A stretch of 49,692 bases of DNA from Ignavibacteria bacterium (GCA_026415235.1 JAOAHM010000044.1:1-49692), one strand, 5' to 3'. Positions 17,040-25,960 are shown, counted from the first letter of the stretch. Numbers and translations: made by a program. The notes: generated by a model not told the origin, from the letters alone.

Positions 17040-17981
17040 GTGAAAATCATAAAACCACCACATCTCAAAAAAGGAGATTTAATCGGATTAATTTCACCTG
17101 CCTCAACTCCTGATAATCTCGAACGAATAAATGAAGGTGTGAAGTATTTCGAAAGACTTGGATATCGTGTAATCGTTGGAAAGAATGTTGGGAGGTATCG
17201 TGGATATTTAGCTGGTACCGATGAGGAAAGACTTGAAGATTTGCATTCAATGTTTAGCAACAAAGAAGTGAAAGCTATTTTTTGTGTTCGAGGTGGTTAT
17301 GGTTCAATCAGATTGTTAGATAAAATTGACTACAATTTGATAAAAAGAAATCCAAAAATTTTTGTCGGTTATAGTGATATAACATCGTTGCAACTTGCAA
17401 TTTTTCATAAGACTGGGCTTGTATCTTTTTCTGGTCCAATGGCAGCAGTTGACTTTGCAGGTGAAGTAAATTCATTCACAGAAGAAGTTTTTTGGCGAAT
17501 GGTCACTTCAACTAAACCTTTTGGAAAATTAAAAAATCCTGAAAGTGATAGAATTTGTTGTCTTACCAGTGGTGAAGCAAAAGGAATCTTACTTGGCGGA
17601 AATTTATCATTAGTTGTTTCTTTGTTAGGAACACCTTTCTTACCTAAGTTTGATAAAGCAATTCTTTTCTTGGAAGAAATAGAAGAAAAGCCTTATCGAA
17701 TTGATAGATTTTTTGCTCAGATGAAACTTGCAAAAATTTTTGATAAAGTGTCTGGAATTATTTTGTGTTCATTCACTGATTGTGAAGAGACAGATCCAAA
17801 CAAGAAATCACTTTCACTTAATGATGTGGTGGGCGATTACTTCGAAAAATTGAAAAAGCCTGTTTTTTATAATCTAATCTATGGTCATGTTAATCCAAAA
17901 AATACAATCCCGATTGGAATTCGTGCTGCAATTGATTGTAAAAAATGTAGTGTTGAAATAACAGAAGCTTGCGTCACTTAG
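17040..17981 (+). CDS. L,D-carboxypeptidase family protein (S66, LdcA/MccF-like)
   Basis: 313 residues of serine peptidase family S66. Catalytic Ser112 lies in FVGYSDITSLQ, the Glu in AILFLEEIEEKPYRIDR, and the His in IYGHVNPKNTIPIGI near residue 286. LdcA removes the terminal D-Ala from murein tetrapeptides in the cytoplasm; the related MccF hydrolyses peptide-nucleotide antibiotics as self-immunity. There is no signal peptide, so it is cytoplasmic. Start GTG 17040 follows SD aggaga. Its place at the end of the PqqD/ATP-grasp/decarboxylase run suggests either muropeptide recycling linked to the M23 protein or removal of a residue from the product of the cluster. Confidence 0.88.
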   Translation: MKIIKPPHLKKGDLIGLISPASTPDNLERINEGVKYFERLGYRVIVGKNVGRYRGYLAGTDEERLEDLHSMFSNKEVKAIFCVRGGYGSIRLLDKIDYNLIKRNPKIFVGYSDITSLQLAIFHKTGLVSFSGPMAAVDFAGEVNSFTEEVFWRMVTSTKPFGKLKNPESDRICCLTSGEAKGILLGGNLSLVVSLLGTPFLPKFDKAILFLEEIEEKPYRIDRFFAQMKLAKIFDKVSGIILCSFTDCEETDPNKKSLSLNDVVGDYFEKLKKPVFYNLIYGHVNPKNTIPIGIRAAIDCKKCSVEITEACVT

Positions 17982-18020
17982 AAATCATTGGTATTTAAGA
18001 GTAAAAATAGGAGGTAAAAT

Positions 18021-18245
18021 ATGAGCGAGATTTTTGTAACCTGTTCTGAATGTGGAACCCAATTCTACATGTATGATTACGAAGCAAAAGCATGTCCACA
18101 CTGTGGTAAAGTAGCTCGTGGTCCAAAATCATCAAGTGATATTTATGTAACTTGTAATAATTGCGGAGAGAAGTTTTATATCTATAGCTGGGAAAGTAAA
18201 CCATGTCCACATTGTGGAAAAGTTGTAAGGGGACCTCAAGCTTAA
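18021..18245 (+). CDS. Small protein with two tandem zinc ribbons
   Basis: 74 residues made of two near-copies of a 35-residue unit, IFVTCSECGTQFYMYDYEAKACPHCGKVARGP and IYVTCNNCGEKFYIYSWESKPCPHCGKVVRGP read in blocks, each with two CxxC knuckles (eight cysteines in all). This should bind two zinc ions. An excellent SD (ggaggt) precedes ATG 18021. It lies 39 bases after the LD-carboxypeptidase on the same strand and ends directly against the convergent amidase stop. No known name fits; a zinc-ribbon adaptor for nucleic acid or protein binding is possible. Confidence 0.8.
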   Translation: MSEIFVTCSECGTQFYMYDYEAKACPHCGKVARGPKSSSDIYVTCNNCGEKFYIYSWESKPCPHCGKVVRGPQA

Positions 18246-18848
18246 TTAGTTATTACAATCTCTTAGTTGATTTTTAATTTTATTTGAAATTATCAATTCG
18301 TAGATATTATCACCAGGACAATCAGTCTCGCCTGGTTTACAATAATCTCTGTGCCCACGAATTTCATCGCATTTTATTTCAAATCTTTTACGAAGGTATT
18401 CAATTAATTTAATTAGTGATTTGTATTGTGCTTCGTTTAATTTTTGCTTTTTATGATATTCACCAATAATTGAAATTAAGATATGACCAGTTGGGTCGTA
18501 AGATGTATTTGTCTCGCCAACGGTAAAAATATCTCTACCTTCGATAATGTTACCAAAACCATCAATAAAGAAATGATATGGAACATCAGCCCATTTTCGC
18601 TCACGCATTCCCCATATTTGAATATTTTTTATGTGACGAAATGCTAAACTATCTTGTGGAAAATATGTGCCTTCGTGATGAATTGTGATTTTGTTTGGTT
18701 TGTGTTTTTTGTATTCTTTTGGTTCGATTGCATTCCAACTTTCTCTTGGTAATATGATAATTGTATCATTATCTAAAATTCCTTTTTTAATGCAACCAAT
18801 AAAAGCAAAAGCTATTATTGCAGTAGTTATGAATAACAATTTTTTCAA
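18246..18848 (-). CDS. N-acetylmuramoyl-L-alanine amidase-like lipoprotein (PGRP/Amidase_2 fold)
   Basis: 200 residues. The lipoprotein signal ends in a lipobox (AFIGC, Cys near residue 19), so it is anchored to a membrane on the periplasmic side. The amidase/PGRP zinc ligands are visible: first His in KITIHHEG near residue 55, and later RGHRDYCKPGETDCPG with the second His and the Cys. VPYHFFIDGFGNIIEGRD is the conserved core strand. The enzyme should cleave the bond between MurNAc and L-Ala or bind such ligands. The start is TTG 18848, overlapping the ispE stop. It is last in the GT9-hmt-ispE-amidase run and abuts the convergent zinc-ribbon gene with no spacer. Confidence 0.88.
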   Translation of the reverse strand: MKKLLFITTAIIAFAFIGCIKKGILDNDTIIILPRESWNAIEPKEYKKHKPNKITIHHEGTYFPQDSLAFRHIKNIQIWGMRERKWADVPYHFFIDGFGNIIEGRDIFTVGETNTSYDPTGHILISIIGEYHKKQKLNEAQYKSLIKLIEYLRKRFEIKCDEIRGHRDYCKPGETDCPGDNIYELIISNKIKNQLRDCNN

Positions 18849-19660
18849 TATTCAAATACCTTGTAGTTTGTGAAATGAGTTTTAATTTCCATTAAATCAA
18901 AATTTTCTGGAAAGAAACCATAAACTGCCGAACCACTACCAGAGAGTAACGAGAAAATTGCACCAAATTTGATTAATTGATCTTTAATCATTTTGATTTG
19001 TGGAAATTCTGAAAAGACGATTGTTTCAAAATCATTTGTGATTAAATCTTTGTAATGTTCAAAATCATCTTTTGTCTGAATTAATCTCAAATCAATTTTT
19101 TTATTTGACTTTTTGAAATTTGAGTATGCCCAAGCTGTTGAAACTTTTACTTCTGGTACAATTACTAAAATTTTATAATTCAATTTTAATTTAGGTAAGG
19201 GAGTGAGAATTTCTCCACGACCTTCTGCGAATGCTGGTTGATTTAAGATGAAAAACGGAACATCACTCCCAATTTTTGATGCAAGTTCAAGTAAATCGAA
19301 CTGAGTTAATTTCAAATCAAAAATTTCATTCAATGCAATCAAAGTAGTTGCTGCATTAGAACTACCACCACCTAAACCAGCAAATGACGGAATGTTTTTT
19401 TCAAGAGCAACTTTCACATTCAATTCTTTTCCGATAAAATCAGACAAAATATTTCTCGCCTTGTATATTAAATTTTTTTCATCGGTTGGTATTGACAAAT
19501 CATTACACTGAATTGAGAAATTATCGGTGATAGTAAACTCAAGCACATCATTAAGTTCAATTGGGTAGAAAATAGTTTCAATGTTATGATAACCATCTTC
19601 TCGTTTTGAAATGATATTTAATCCAAGATTAATCTTCGCATGAGAGATAAATTTTTTCAT
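18845..19660 (-). CDS. ispE: 4-(cytidine 5'-diphospho)-2-C-methyl-D-erythritol kinase
   Basis: GHMP kinase of the MEP isoprenoid pathway, 271 residues. N-terminal SHAKINLGLNIISKREDGYH is the IspE signature with the substrate-binding residues, and PSFAGLGGGSSNAATTL near residue 90 is the GHMP phosphate loop. The ATG overlaps the stop of the upstream methyltransferase gene (ATGA) and its own stop overlaps the amidase start. Cytoplasmic. The neighbours share no pathway with it, so the linkage is probably transcriptional only. Confidence 0.95.
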   Translation of the reverse strand: MKKFISHAKINLGLNIISKREDGYHNIETIFYPIELNDVLEFTITDNFSIQCNDLSIPTDEKNLIYKARNILSDFIGKELNVKVALEKNIPSFAGLGGGSSNAATTLIALNEIFDLKLTQFDLLELASKIGSDVPFFILNQPAFAEGRGEILTPLPKLKLNYKILVIVPEVKVSTAWAYSNFKKSNKKIDLRLIQTKDDFEHYKDLITNDFETIVFSEFPQIKMIKDQLIKFGAIFSLLSGSGSAVYGFFPENFDLMEIKTHFTNYKVFEY

Positions 19661-20538
19661 AACTCATCAACAATTTTTCTAATTAACTTTATATCTTTTG
19701 GATTACCTCCACAACATACTCCAATCACTTTTACATTTCGTTTGATTAGTTCTTCTACAAAAATTTTTAATTCATCACTTCGAAAATCACGAACCAACTT
19801 TCCAGTTGAAAAACTTTCAATTGAACCAAGATTAGGATAAACACCAAATGGACCAAAATCTTGCAATACATCTAAAGCTTTGAGTATTAACTCAGGTCTT
19901 GAACAATTTAAGGAAACAAAAAGTGGATTGTGCTTCTCAATTAATTCAAATGTCTTGATTAAATCTTGATTGAAGAAAGTTTTTAATTCTGAATTGATAA
20001 GAACACTAACAGCGAAGGGAAATTTCATCTCTAAACAAATCCGACAAACAATCTCAATTTCTTTAGCATCTCCAAAAGTTTCGTTAAGAATAAAATCCAC
20101 TTTATTCTCGATAAGATTTTGAATATGCTCCGAGTGATTATTATAAAGTTCACTTTCAGAAATTAATCTTTGGGTCAAATAACAATCATCTGCGGGAGCA
20201 TTTGAGCCAGCGATTAAAACTTTTTTATTAGTAGTAGAGATTGATTTCTTAGCTAAATTTACAGCAATTTTTACTAATTCTTTGGAATTAACATTCACAC
20301 CAGAAAGTTTAATTGCGTAGGGATTTGTTCTGAAAGTGTTTGTTGTGATTATATCTGCTCCAGATGAAATATAATCTTTGTGAATTTCTAAAACTTTATC
20401 AGGAGCATTTAGCAATGCCAAGGCAGACCAAAGCTTCGAACCCAAATCTACTCCACGATCTATTAGCAATGTACCCATTGGTCCATCTAATACAAGTGGC
20501 TTCTTCAATTGAAGTAATAAATTTCTGTCAAGTTGCAT
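19657..20538 (-). CDS. Homocysteine S-methyltransferase family protein
   Basis: 293 residues, a zinc-dependent barrel like the N-terminal part of MetH or MmuM. It has LDGPMGTLLIDRG near residue 18, TNTFRTNPYA, the first zinc Cys in SLNCSRPE and the Cys pair in IGVCCGGNP. The methyl donor could be S-methylmethionine or a methylated corrinoid, which sequence alone does not show. It overlaps the GT9 stop by 11 bases and ispE by four. The full set of three zinc cysteines indicates an active enzyme. Confidence 0.88.
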   Translation of the reverse strand: MQLDRNLLLQLKKPLVLDGPMGTLLIDRGVDLGSKLWSALALLNAPDKVLEIHKDYISSGADIITTNTFRTNPYAIKLSGVNVNSKELVKIAVNLAKKSISTTNKKVLIAGSNAPADDCYLTQRLISESELYNNHSEHIQNLIENKVDFILNETFGDAKEIEIVCRICLEMKFPFAVSVLINSELKTFFNQDLIKTFELIEKHNPLFVSLNCSRPELILKALDVLQDFGPFGVYPNLGSIESFSTGKLVRDFRSDELKIFVEELIKRNVKVIGVCCGGNPKDIKLIRKIVDEL

Positions 20539-21673
20539 TTTTTATTTCTCGATGAAAGCGATGAACTTCTTTAATCATTCCATCTAAATCAATTCGTTGG
20601 ATACATTCTAAATTATATGGACAGACTTTTTTCCAACACGGAGAACATTCCAAATCTTCTTGATAAAATTTTTTTCCATAATCATACAAATCAATTTCGG
20701 TCCAACAACTTACACCAAACCAAACCAAAACATATTTGCCGAGTCCAATTGATGCATGCATTCCAAAAGAGTCGCCAGTAATGATTAAATCACAAACATC
20801 AATGTAACATAATCCTCTTCTCAAACCTTCAGTAGTTGGAGTAAGAACTGCTTTGTCGCCAACTGCATCTTTGATTTTTTGATTTCGTTCTGTATCCTCT
20901 GGTCCACCAAGCAAGACTAACTTGTATTCGGGAAATTTGGAAAGTTCGTTAATTAAATAAATGTGTTGTTCAACTGTCATTTTTTTGTTTGGATAAAGAT
21001 TTGAACAACCAGTATTGAAACCAACGATTGTTTGAGAAGGATGGTCTAAAATTTTTTGACGAAATTCATGAACGAATTTTTTTTCTTCTTCAGTAAGATT
21101 GAGAATGTATCTATCTCTTTGATAATCATTGTTCCAAGTTTCTGCTAAAATTTCTTGTCCAGTTTTTTGATTAACTCTGAATTTTAAGTAATCATCAACG
21201 CCAAGAAGATAGTTGTAATCTGCAAATGCATTTTCAGGTATGATTTTTCCATCTTCGTTTAGAGTAAAACCATATTTTTCTTTTGCATTAATTGATTTGT
21301 GAAGAGCGCACGAACGCTGAGACTTATCTGCATTCAAAACAAAATCAAATTCCATTTGCTGAAGCAATAGTATGTTTTCAAAATTCCATTCGAGTGGAAC
21401 ATCAATAAATGGATTGTTAAGGAGTAAAGGATAAGCATTCTTCAATGTTATCCAGTAAATTGTTGATTCAGGATATTTCCTTTTCAAACCGTGCAATTGA
21501 GCAGTTGTCATAATTACATCGCCCATTGCATCTAAATTTATGATTAAAATTTTTTTCCCAATTGGATTATTTTCTTTGCATCCTTTTTCAAGACAATTGT
21601 AATAAGGAAAACAAGGTTTGTATCCTGAAAAATTTTTACACTTAGGAATTTCGAAACGAGATTTTTCAATCAT
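20528..21673 (-). CDS. Glycosyltransferase family 9 (heptosyltransferase-like), third of three
   Basis: 381 residues, GT-B fold. The N-terminal motif KKILIINLDAMGDVIMTTAQL is the GT9 acceptor-side loop, with Asp in the catalytic position; the donor-site region reads VCDLIITGDSFGMHASIGLGKYVLVWFG. A Cys-rich stretch (CSPCWKKVCPYNLEC) lies near the end and another (CKNFSGYKPCFPYYNC) near the start, which is less usual. Such enzymes add heptose or similar sugars to lipopolysaccharide core. I start at ATG 21673, seven bases after SD aaggtgg; the ATG at 21682 is too close. It overlaps the preceding GT9 stop by four bases. Confidence 0.9.
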   Translation of the reverse strand: MIEKSRFEIPKCKNFSGYKPCFPYYNCLEKGCKENNPIGKKILIINLDAMGDVIMTTAQLHGLKRKYPESTIYWITLKNAYPLLLNNPFIDVPLEWNFENILLLQQMEFDFVLNADKSQRSCALHKSINAKEKYGFTLNEDGKIIPENAFADYNYLLGVDDYLKFRVNQKTGQEILAETWNNDYQRDRYILNLTEEEKKFVHEFRQKILDHPSQTIVGFNTGCSNLYPNKKMTVEQHIYLINELSKFPEYKLVLLGGPEDTERNQKIKDAVGDKAVLTPTTEGLRRGLCYIDVCDLIITGDSFGMHASIGLGKYVLVWFGVSCWTEIDLYDYGKKFYQEDLECSPCWKKVCPYNLECIQRIDLDGMIKEVHRFHREIKNAT

Positions 21674-22683
21674 ACATTCCACCTTAATTCTTTTATTATG
21701 TCTTCAAATTCATGAATAATTTTTTCAACTGATATATTTTTTATTTCTTCTGTATCGGAAAGAATTGAACGATTAATTGTTTTGTAAGGTGCAAAACTAA
21801 CAAAATTCCATTTTACATTTGGATAGAGTGCAATCACTGGAACTTGAAACGCAGAGCAAATGTGAACAGCTGAAGTATCGGGAGTAATCAACAAATCAAC
21901 ATTCTTAATCTTTGCAGCAAAATGCTGAAAACTTTCACCTGAATGTGAAACAATGAAACGATTATCTACATTCTCTAAAATTCGCTCAGCTATTTTTTTC
22001 TCAGGTAAATTGTAAAGAACAAGAAATCTTATGAATGAAAATTTGTTAGTTAATTTATTTATTAATTCAATCCATTTCTCAACTGGATAAAGACGAATAT
22101 CCGCACCTGAAGAAATATTCAGTCCAACTAACTTAAATTCCTTTTTGAATTTATTTAGCTCGTTAGCAATTGAATTCTCGATGTTATTATCTAAATACAA
22201 AATTGGTTTTACTAATTCGTCAGAAATTTTTAATCCACTTTCTCTAAGTAGATGGGCATATCGTTCAACTAAATGTGTTTCCTCTTTGTTGGGTTGTTCA
22301 ACCTTTATGGTTAGATGTCTACTTTGATATTTGAAATTAAAACCAAGTTTTTCTTTTCCTCTTAATATTTGTAAAAGTAATTTTGAAGTCTTTGAAGGAT
22401 TATCATTCAAATCAATTATCAAGTCAAAAGATTCAGAGGTAAAATTCAACGATAGAATTTTTGGAAGTGATGTGATGTTGTTTTTAATGAATACTATTTC
22501 ATCAATGTCGGGATTTGCACATAAGACATCTTTGTTCTTATCAAGTGTGATTAAATAGATTTTTGTCTTTGGATTATTTTTTTTTATCGCAGTAAAAACA
22601 AAAGAGGAAATAATTATATCACCAATTTTTCCAATTCTTAAGATTAAAATTTTTTTTGTGTTGCTGTAATCAATCTTTTTCAT
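21670..22683 (-). CDS. Glycosyltransferase family 9 (heptosyltransferase-like), second of three
   Basis: 337 residues. The N-terminal motif KKILILRIGKIGDIIISSFVF and the C-terminal VDLLITPDTSAVHICSAFQVPVIALYPN identify GT9. Unlike its two neighbours it lacks the Cys-rich C-terminal motif. It is predicted to transfer a sugar during lipopolysaccharide core or related glycan assembly on the cytoplasmic face. Its ATG lies 14 bases inside the end of the upstream GT9 gene. The substrate is unknown. Confidence 0.9.
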   Translation of the reverse strand: MKKIDYSNTKKILILRIGKIGDIIISSFVFTAIKKNNPKTKIYLITLDKNKDVLCANPDIDEIVFIKNNITSLPKILSLNFTSESFDLIIDLNDNPSKTSKLLLQILRGKEKLGFNFKYQSRHLTIKVEQPNKEETHLVERYAHLLRESGLKISDELVKPILYLDNNIENSIANELNKFKKEFKLVGLNISSGADIRLYPVEKWIELINKLTNKFSFIRFLVLYNLPEKKIAERILENVDNRFIVSHSGESFQHFAAKIKNVDLLITPDTSAVHICSAFQVPVIALYPNVKWNFVSFAPYKTINRSILSDTEEIKNISVEKIIHEFEDIIKELRWNV

Positions 22684-23695
22684 TTTCTTGATTTAGAATT
22701 ATCTCTAATTTTTCGATTACAAGTTTTGGATTTAATTCAATCATACATTCATGTTTTTTGGGGCACTCACGCAAATTACACTGAATACATTCCAATTCAT
22801 CTTTTCTTATCCAAAAACAATTCTTACCGAAAGGTCCGTGAGCGTAAGGATTAGTTGGACCAAAGATTCCAATAGTAGGAATTCCAATTGCAGCAGAAAG
22901 ATGCATTGGTCCAGAATCATTTGCAATAACAGCACGACAATTTGAGATTAGAGCAACCATTTGTCTTAATGTTGTTTCAGGTGCAAGGATTGAAATATCA
23001 GAAGTTAACTGATAAATTTTTTCTGCATCATCAAAATCTTCAGGTCCATAAAGTATTAGAAAATTTAATTTCCATATCTTATAAATTTCTCTGATAATTT
23101 CAGCAAATTTTTCTGGTTCACATTTTTTTGAACTCCAACCTCCACCAGGAATAATTCCAATGGAATTTTTACTGATATTATTTTCAATAAAAAAATTATT
23201 CGCATAATTTTTTTCTTCGTTACTAATGAAGTAAAGAATTTCTTGATGTTCAGTTGTGATGCCAATAACTTTGAGAAATTCCAAGTGAGCAAGAGCTGAA
23301 TGAAGATTTGGATTATCAATTTTTATTTTCAAATCATAAGCATAATTTCTTCCACGCTTGTGATAACCAATTTTCAATTTTGCTTTAGTGAGAAAAGTAA
23401 ATTGAGCAGTTCTTGGATTTGAATAAAAATCAAAAATAATATCAAATTTCTCTTTACGAAGATCTAAAATTAAAGACAAATTATCTTTTAGTGTTTTTCC
23501 GAAAGTCCAAATTTTTGTTATGAATGGATTATTTTCCAGAATAGGCGAAGCAAATTTTTCTGTTAAATAATGAACTTCACAATCATTAAGTTGTGATTTA
23601 ATATTTTTGAGTACGATAGTTGATAAAATTAAATCACCAATTCCGCGTGGTTTGATTAATAAAATCTTTCTGACAGACTTTTGATTTATTATCAT
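22670..23695 (-). CDS. Glycosyltransferase family 9 (heptosyltransferase-like), first of three
   Basis: 341 residues. The N-terminal motif RKILLIKPRGIGDLILSTIVL and the donor-site motif CRAVIANDSGPMHLSAAIGIPTIGIFGPT are standard for ADP-heptose transferases; the C-terminal CIQCNLRECPKKHEC is the Cys motif common in this family. It is the first gene of a six-gene overlapping run to 18246. The 44 bases shared with divergent prmC must hold both promoters; on this strand TAATTTAG there is close to the TAnnTTTG consensus. Confidence 0.9.
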   Translation of the reverse strand: MIINQKSVRKILLIKPRGIGDLILSTIVLKNIKSQLNDCEVHYLTEKFASPILENNPFITKIWTFGKTLKDNLSLILDLRKEKFDIIFDFYSNPRTAQFTFLTKAKLKIGYHKRGRNYAYDLKIKIDNPNLHSALAHLEFLKVIGITTEHQEILYFISNEEKNYANNFFIENNISKNSIGIIPGGGWSSKKCEPEKFAEIIREIYKIWKLNFLILYGPEDFDDAEKIYQLTSDISILAPETTLRQMVALISNCRAVIANDSGPMHLSAAIGIPTIGIFGPTNPYAHGPFGKNCFWIRKDELECIQCNLRECPKKHECMIELNPKLVIEKLEIILNQENEKD

Positions 23696-23739
23696 ATCAT
23701 TTTTAACTAAATTAAAAAAAATGGTTTTGTTACTGAAAT

Positions 23740-24585
23740 ATGACCGTTATCGAAACTCTTAAACTTGCTGCACAGTACTTAGAAAAACATGAAATTGAAA
23801 ATGCAAGATTAAATGCGGAACTACTTCTTGCTGACATTTTGAATTGCAAAAGATTAGAACTTTACACGAATTTTGATAAGCCCTTGAAAGAAGAGGAACT
23901 TCAAAAATATCGTGAATTTCTCTTGAGAAGAGCAAAGGGTGAGCCTCTTCAATACATAACAGGTAAAGCAAATTTTTATGGAATAGAATTCTTAGTTACA
24001 CCAGATGTTTTAATACCAAGACCTGAAACTGAACTTTTGGTCGAAGAAATTTTGAAAAAATATGATAAGTCATCACACTTGAAAATTCTGGATGTTTGTT
24101 CTGGTAGTGGAAATATTGGAATTACTTTGGCAATTAAATTTCCAAATTCAAAAGTTTTATGTGTTGATGTTTCAGAAAAGGCAATTTCAATTGCAATAGA
24201 GAACGCAACAAGACTAAATGTAAGAAACATTAGTTTTATGCAACTCGATATTTTGAAAGAAACAATTCAAGAAAAAAATTTTGATGTTATTGTTTCAAAT
24301 CCACCTTACATTTCAGTAAATAAAAAAGAAACTACTCAACGAGAAGTGAGACTCTACGAACCTCAAATTGCTCTCTTTGTTGATGACGAATTAAAATTTT
24401 ATAAAAGAATTATTGATCTATCAGACGATTTATTGAAAGAAAATGGAAGTTTATTTTTCGAAATTGACCATGAATTAGCTCAACCAATTTCAACTATCAT
24501 GGATTCAAAAAATTTCAAGCAAATAAAAATTAAAAAGGATTATGCGGACTTAAACAGAATTATTTCGGGAGTTAAAACAAAATGA
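23740..24585 (+). CDS. prmC: Release factor glutamine methyltransferase
   Basis: PrmC methylates the glutamine of the GGQ loop in release factors RF1 and RF2. 281 residues: an N-terminal helical domain (ETLKLAAQYLEKHEIENARLNAELLLADIL), the RRAKGEPLQYITG linker, SAM-binding ILDVCSGSGNIGI near residue 120, and the catalytic NPPYIS motif near 187. prfA, its usual neighbour, is not in the window. ATG 23740 has no clear SD. Its stop overlaps dtd by four bases, giving the coupled run prmC-dtd-phosphatase-comEC. Confidence 0.95.
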   Translation: MTVIETLKLAAQYLEKHEIENARLNAELLLADILNCKRLELYTNFDKPLKEEELQKYREFLLRRAKGEPLQYITGKANFYGIEFLVTPDVLIPRPETELLVEEILKKYDKSSHLKILDVCSGSGNIGITLAIKFPNSKVLCVDVSEKAISIAIENATRLNVRNISFMQLDILKETIQEKNFDVIVSNPPYISVNKKETTQREVRLYEPQIALFVDDELKFYKRIIDLSDDLLKENGSLFFEIDHELAQPISTIMDSKNFKQIKIKKDYADLNRIISGVKTK

Positions 24586-25052
24586 GAGCAGTAATTCAAA
24601 GAGTTAGTCGAGGTAGTGTTAAGATTGGAAGTGATTACTTTCGTGAAATTGGAGCTGGACTTGTTGTTTTACTTGGAGTTCATAAAGATGATACAGAACA
24701 AGATGCAACCAAGTTAGCTGAAAAAATTTGTAACCTTAGAATTTTTAACGATGAAAACGAAAAACTAAATCTTTCAATTCAAGATGTGAATGGTGAGATG
24801 TTAATAATCTCGCAGTTCACATTGTATGGTGATTGCAAGCGTGGAAATCGTCCAAGTTTTACCGACTCAGCCAATGCTGAAAAAGGAAATCAACTTTATG
24901 AATTTTTTGTGAAGGAATGCAAAAGAATTTTAGGTGAAGATAGAATTAAAACTGGAATTTTTGGTGCAATGATGACGGTAGAAATCATTAACGAAGGTCC
25001 TGTCACAATTATTGCTCACACCGATTACAATAAAACTTTATCGGAAAAATGA
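24582..25052 (+). CDS. dtd: D-aminoacyl-tRNA deacylase
   Basis: 156 residues. DTD hydrolyses D-amino acids (and glycine on tRNA-Ala) from mischarged tRNAs. The two conserved motifs are present: SQFTLYGDCKRGNRPSF near residue 78 and the Gly-cisPro motif NEGPVTI near 138. N-terminal MRAVIQRVSRGSV is standard. It overlaps genes on both sides by ATGA, so translation of the three is linked. Confidence 0.96.
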   Translation: MRAVIQRVSRGSVKIGSDYFREIGAGLVVLLGVHKDDTEQDATKLAEKICNLRIFNDENEKLNLSIQDVNGEMLIISQFTLYGDCKRGNRPSFTDSANAEKGNQLYEFFVKECKRILGEDRIKTGIFGAMMTVEIINEGPVTIIAHTDYNKTLSEK

Positions 25053-25960
25053 AAAATAAAGTAATGATGATTTTTGTGGATGGACTTGGAATTGGGAAAA
25101 ACAATCCTGAAATAAATCCACTTGTACGATTTAAATTCAACTTCTTCAATTCATTCTTTGGTTCATTTCCAACTCTGAGAAAATCTTTCTTATCAAATAA
25201 AGTTTTTACAATTAGACCCATTAATGCAACAATGGGAGTTTCAGGACTACCTCAAAGTGGAACAGGACAAACAGCAATATTTTGTGGTTTCAACGCTTCA
25301 AAATTTATAGGAAAACATTTTGGACCATATCCATATTCAACCTTAAAACCATTAATCAAAGAAAAAAACATTTTCACTGAATTAGAGAAGAAAAATTTCA
25401 AAACTTATTTCTCAAATGCTTATCCACAAAAATTTTTTGATTACCTTAATAATGGCAGAAGAACACTTAGCGTAACTACATTTTCATATTTATCAGCAGG
25501 AAAAAGATTAAACAACATCAATGATTTGTTGGACAACAGGGCAATCACTGCTGAGATTACAAACGAAATTTGGAATTCAAAACTTGGTTACAATCTTAGT
25601 TTGAGAACTCCGCAAGAAGCAGGAAAAATTTTTTATGAGATTAGTCAAAATTTTCACTTTAATCTCTTCGAATATTTTTTGACCGATTATGCTGGTCATA
25701 GTCGTGATTTTAATTATGCTTACGAAGTTTTGAATAAACTTGATGGTTTTCTCGAGGGAGTTATCACAAAAATGAATTTTAAGAAAGATTTATTAATTAT
25801 TATTTCTGATCACGGAAATATTGAAGATTTATCTGTTAAGGGTCACACGAGAAATCCAGCAATTGGAATTTTTGTTGGAAGAGCTCACGAAAAATTTTCA
25901 GAAGAAGTAAAAATCCTTTATCAACTCAAAAAAAGAATCATAGATTATCTTGAAAGTTAA
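25049..25960 (+). CDS. Alkaline-phosphatase-superfamily metalloenzyme
   Basis: 303 residues with the metal-binding layout of the phosphoglycerate-mutase/phosphopentomutase/phosphatase superfamily: first Asp in IFVDGLGIG, nucleophile region SGLPQSGTGQTA near residue 72, LTDYAGHSRD near 213, ISDHGNIED near 250 and KGHTRNPAIG. Both expected metal sites can be formed. It is shorter than phosphoglycerate mutase and lacks that enzyme's inserted domain, so a phosphatase or phosphodiesterase on a small substrate is more likely. The substrate is unknown. The start overlaps dtd, and the comEC start lies within its last codons. Confidence 0.82.
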   Translation: MKNKVMMIFVDGLGIGKNNPEINPLVRFKFNFFNSFFGSFPTLRKSFLSNKVFTIRPINATMGVSGLPQSGTGQTAIFCGFNASKFIGKHFGPYPYSTLKPLIKEKNIFTELEKKNFKTYFSNAYPQKFFDYLNNGRRTLSVTTFSYLSAGKRLNNINDLLDNRAITAEITNEIWNSKLGYNLSLRTPQEAGKIFYEISQNFHFNLFEYFLTDYAGHSRDFNYAYEVLNKLDGFLEGVITKMNFKKDLLIIISDHGNIEDLSVKGHTRNPAIGIFVGRAHEKFSEEVKILYQLKKRIIDYLES

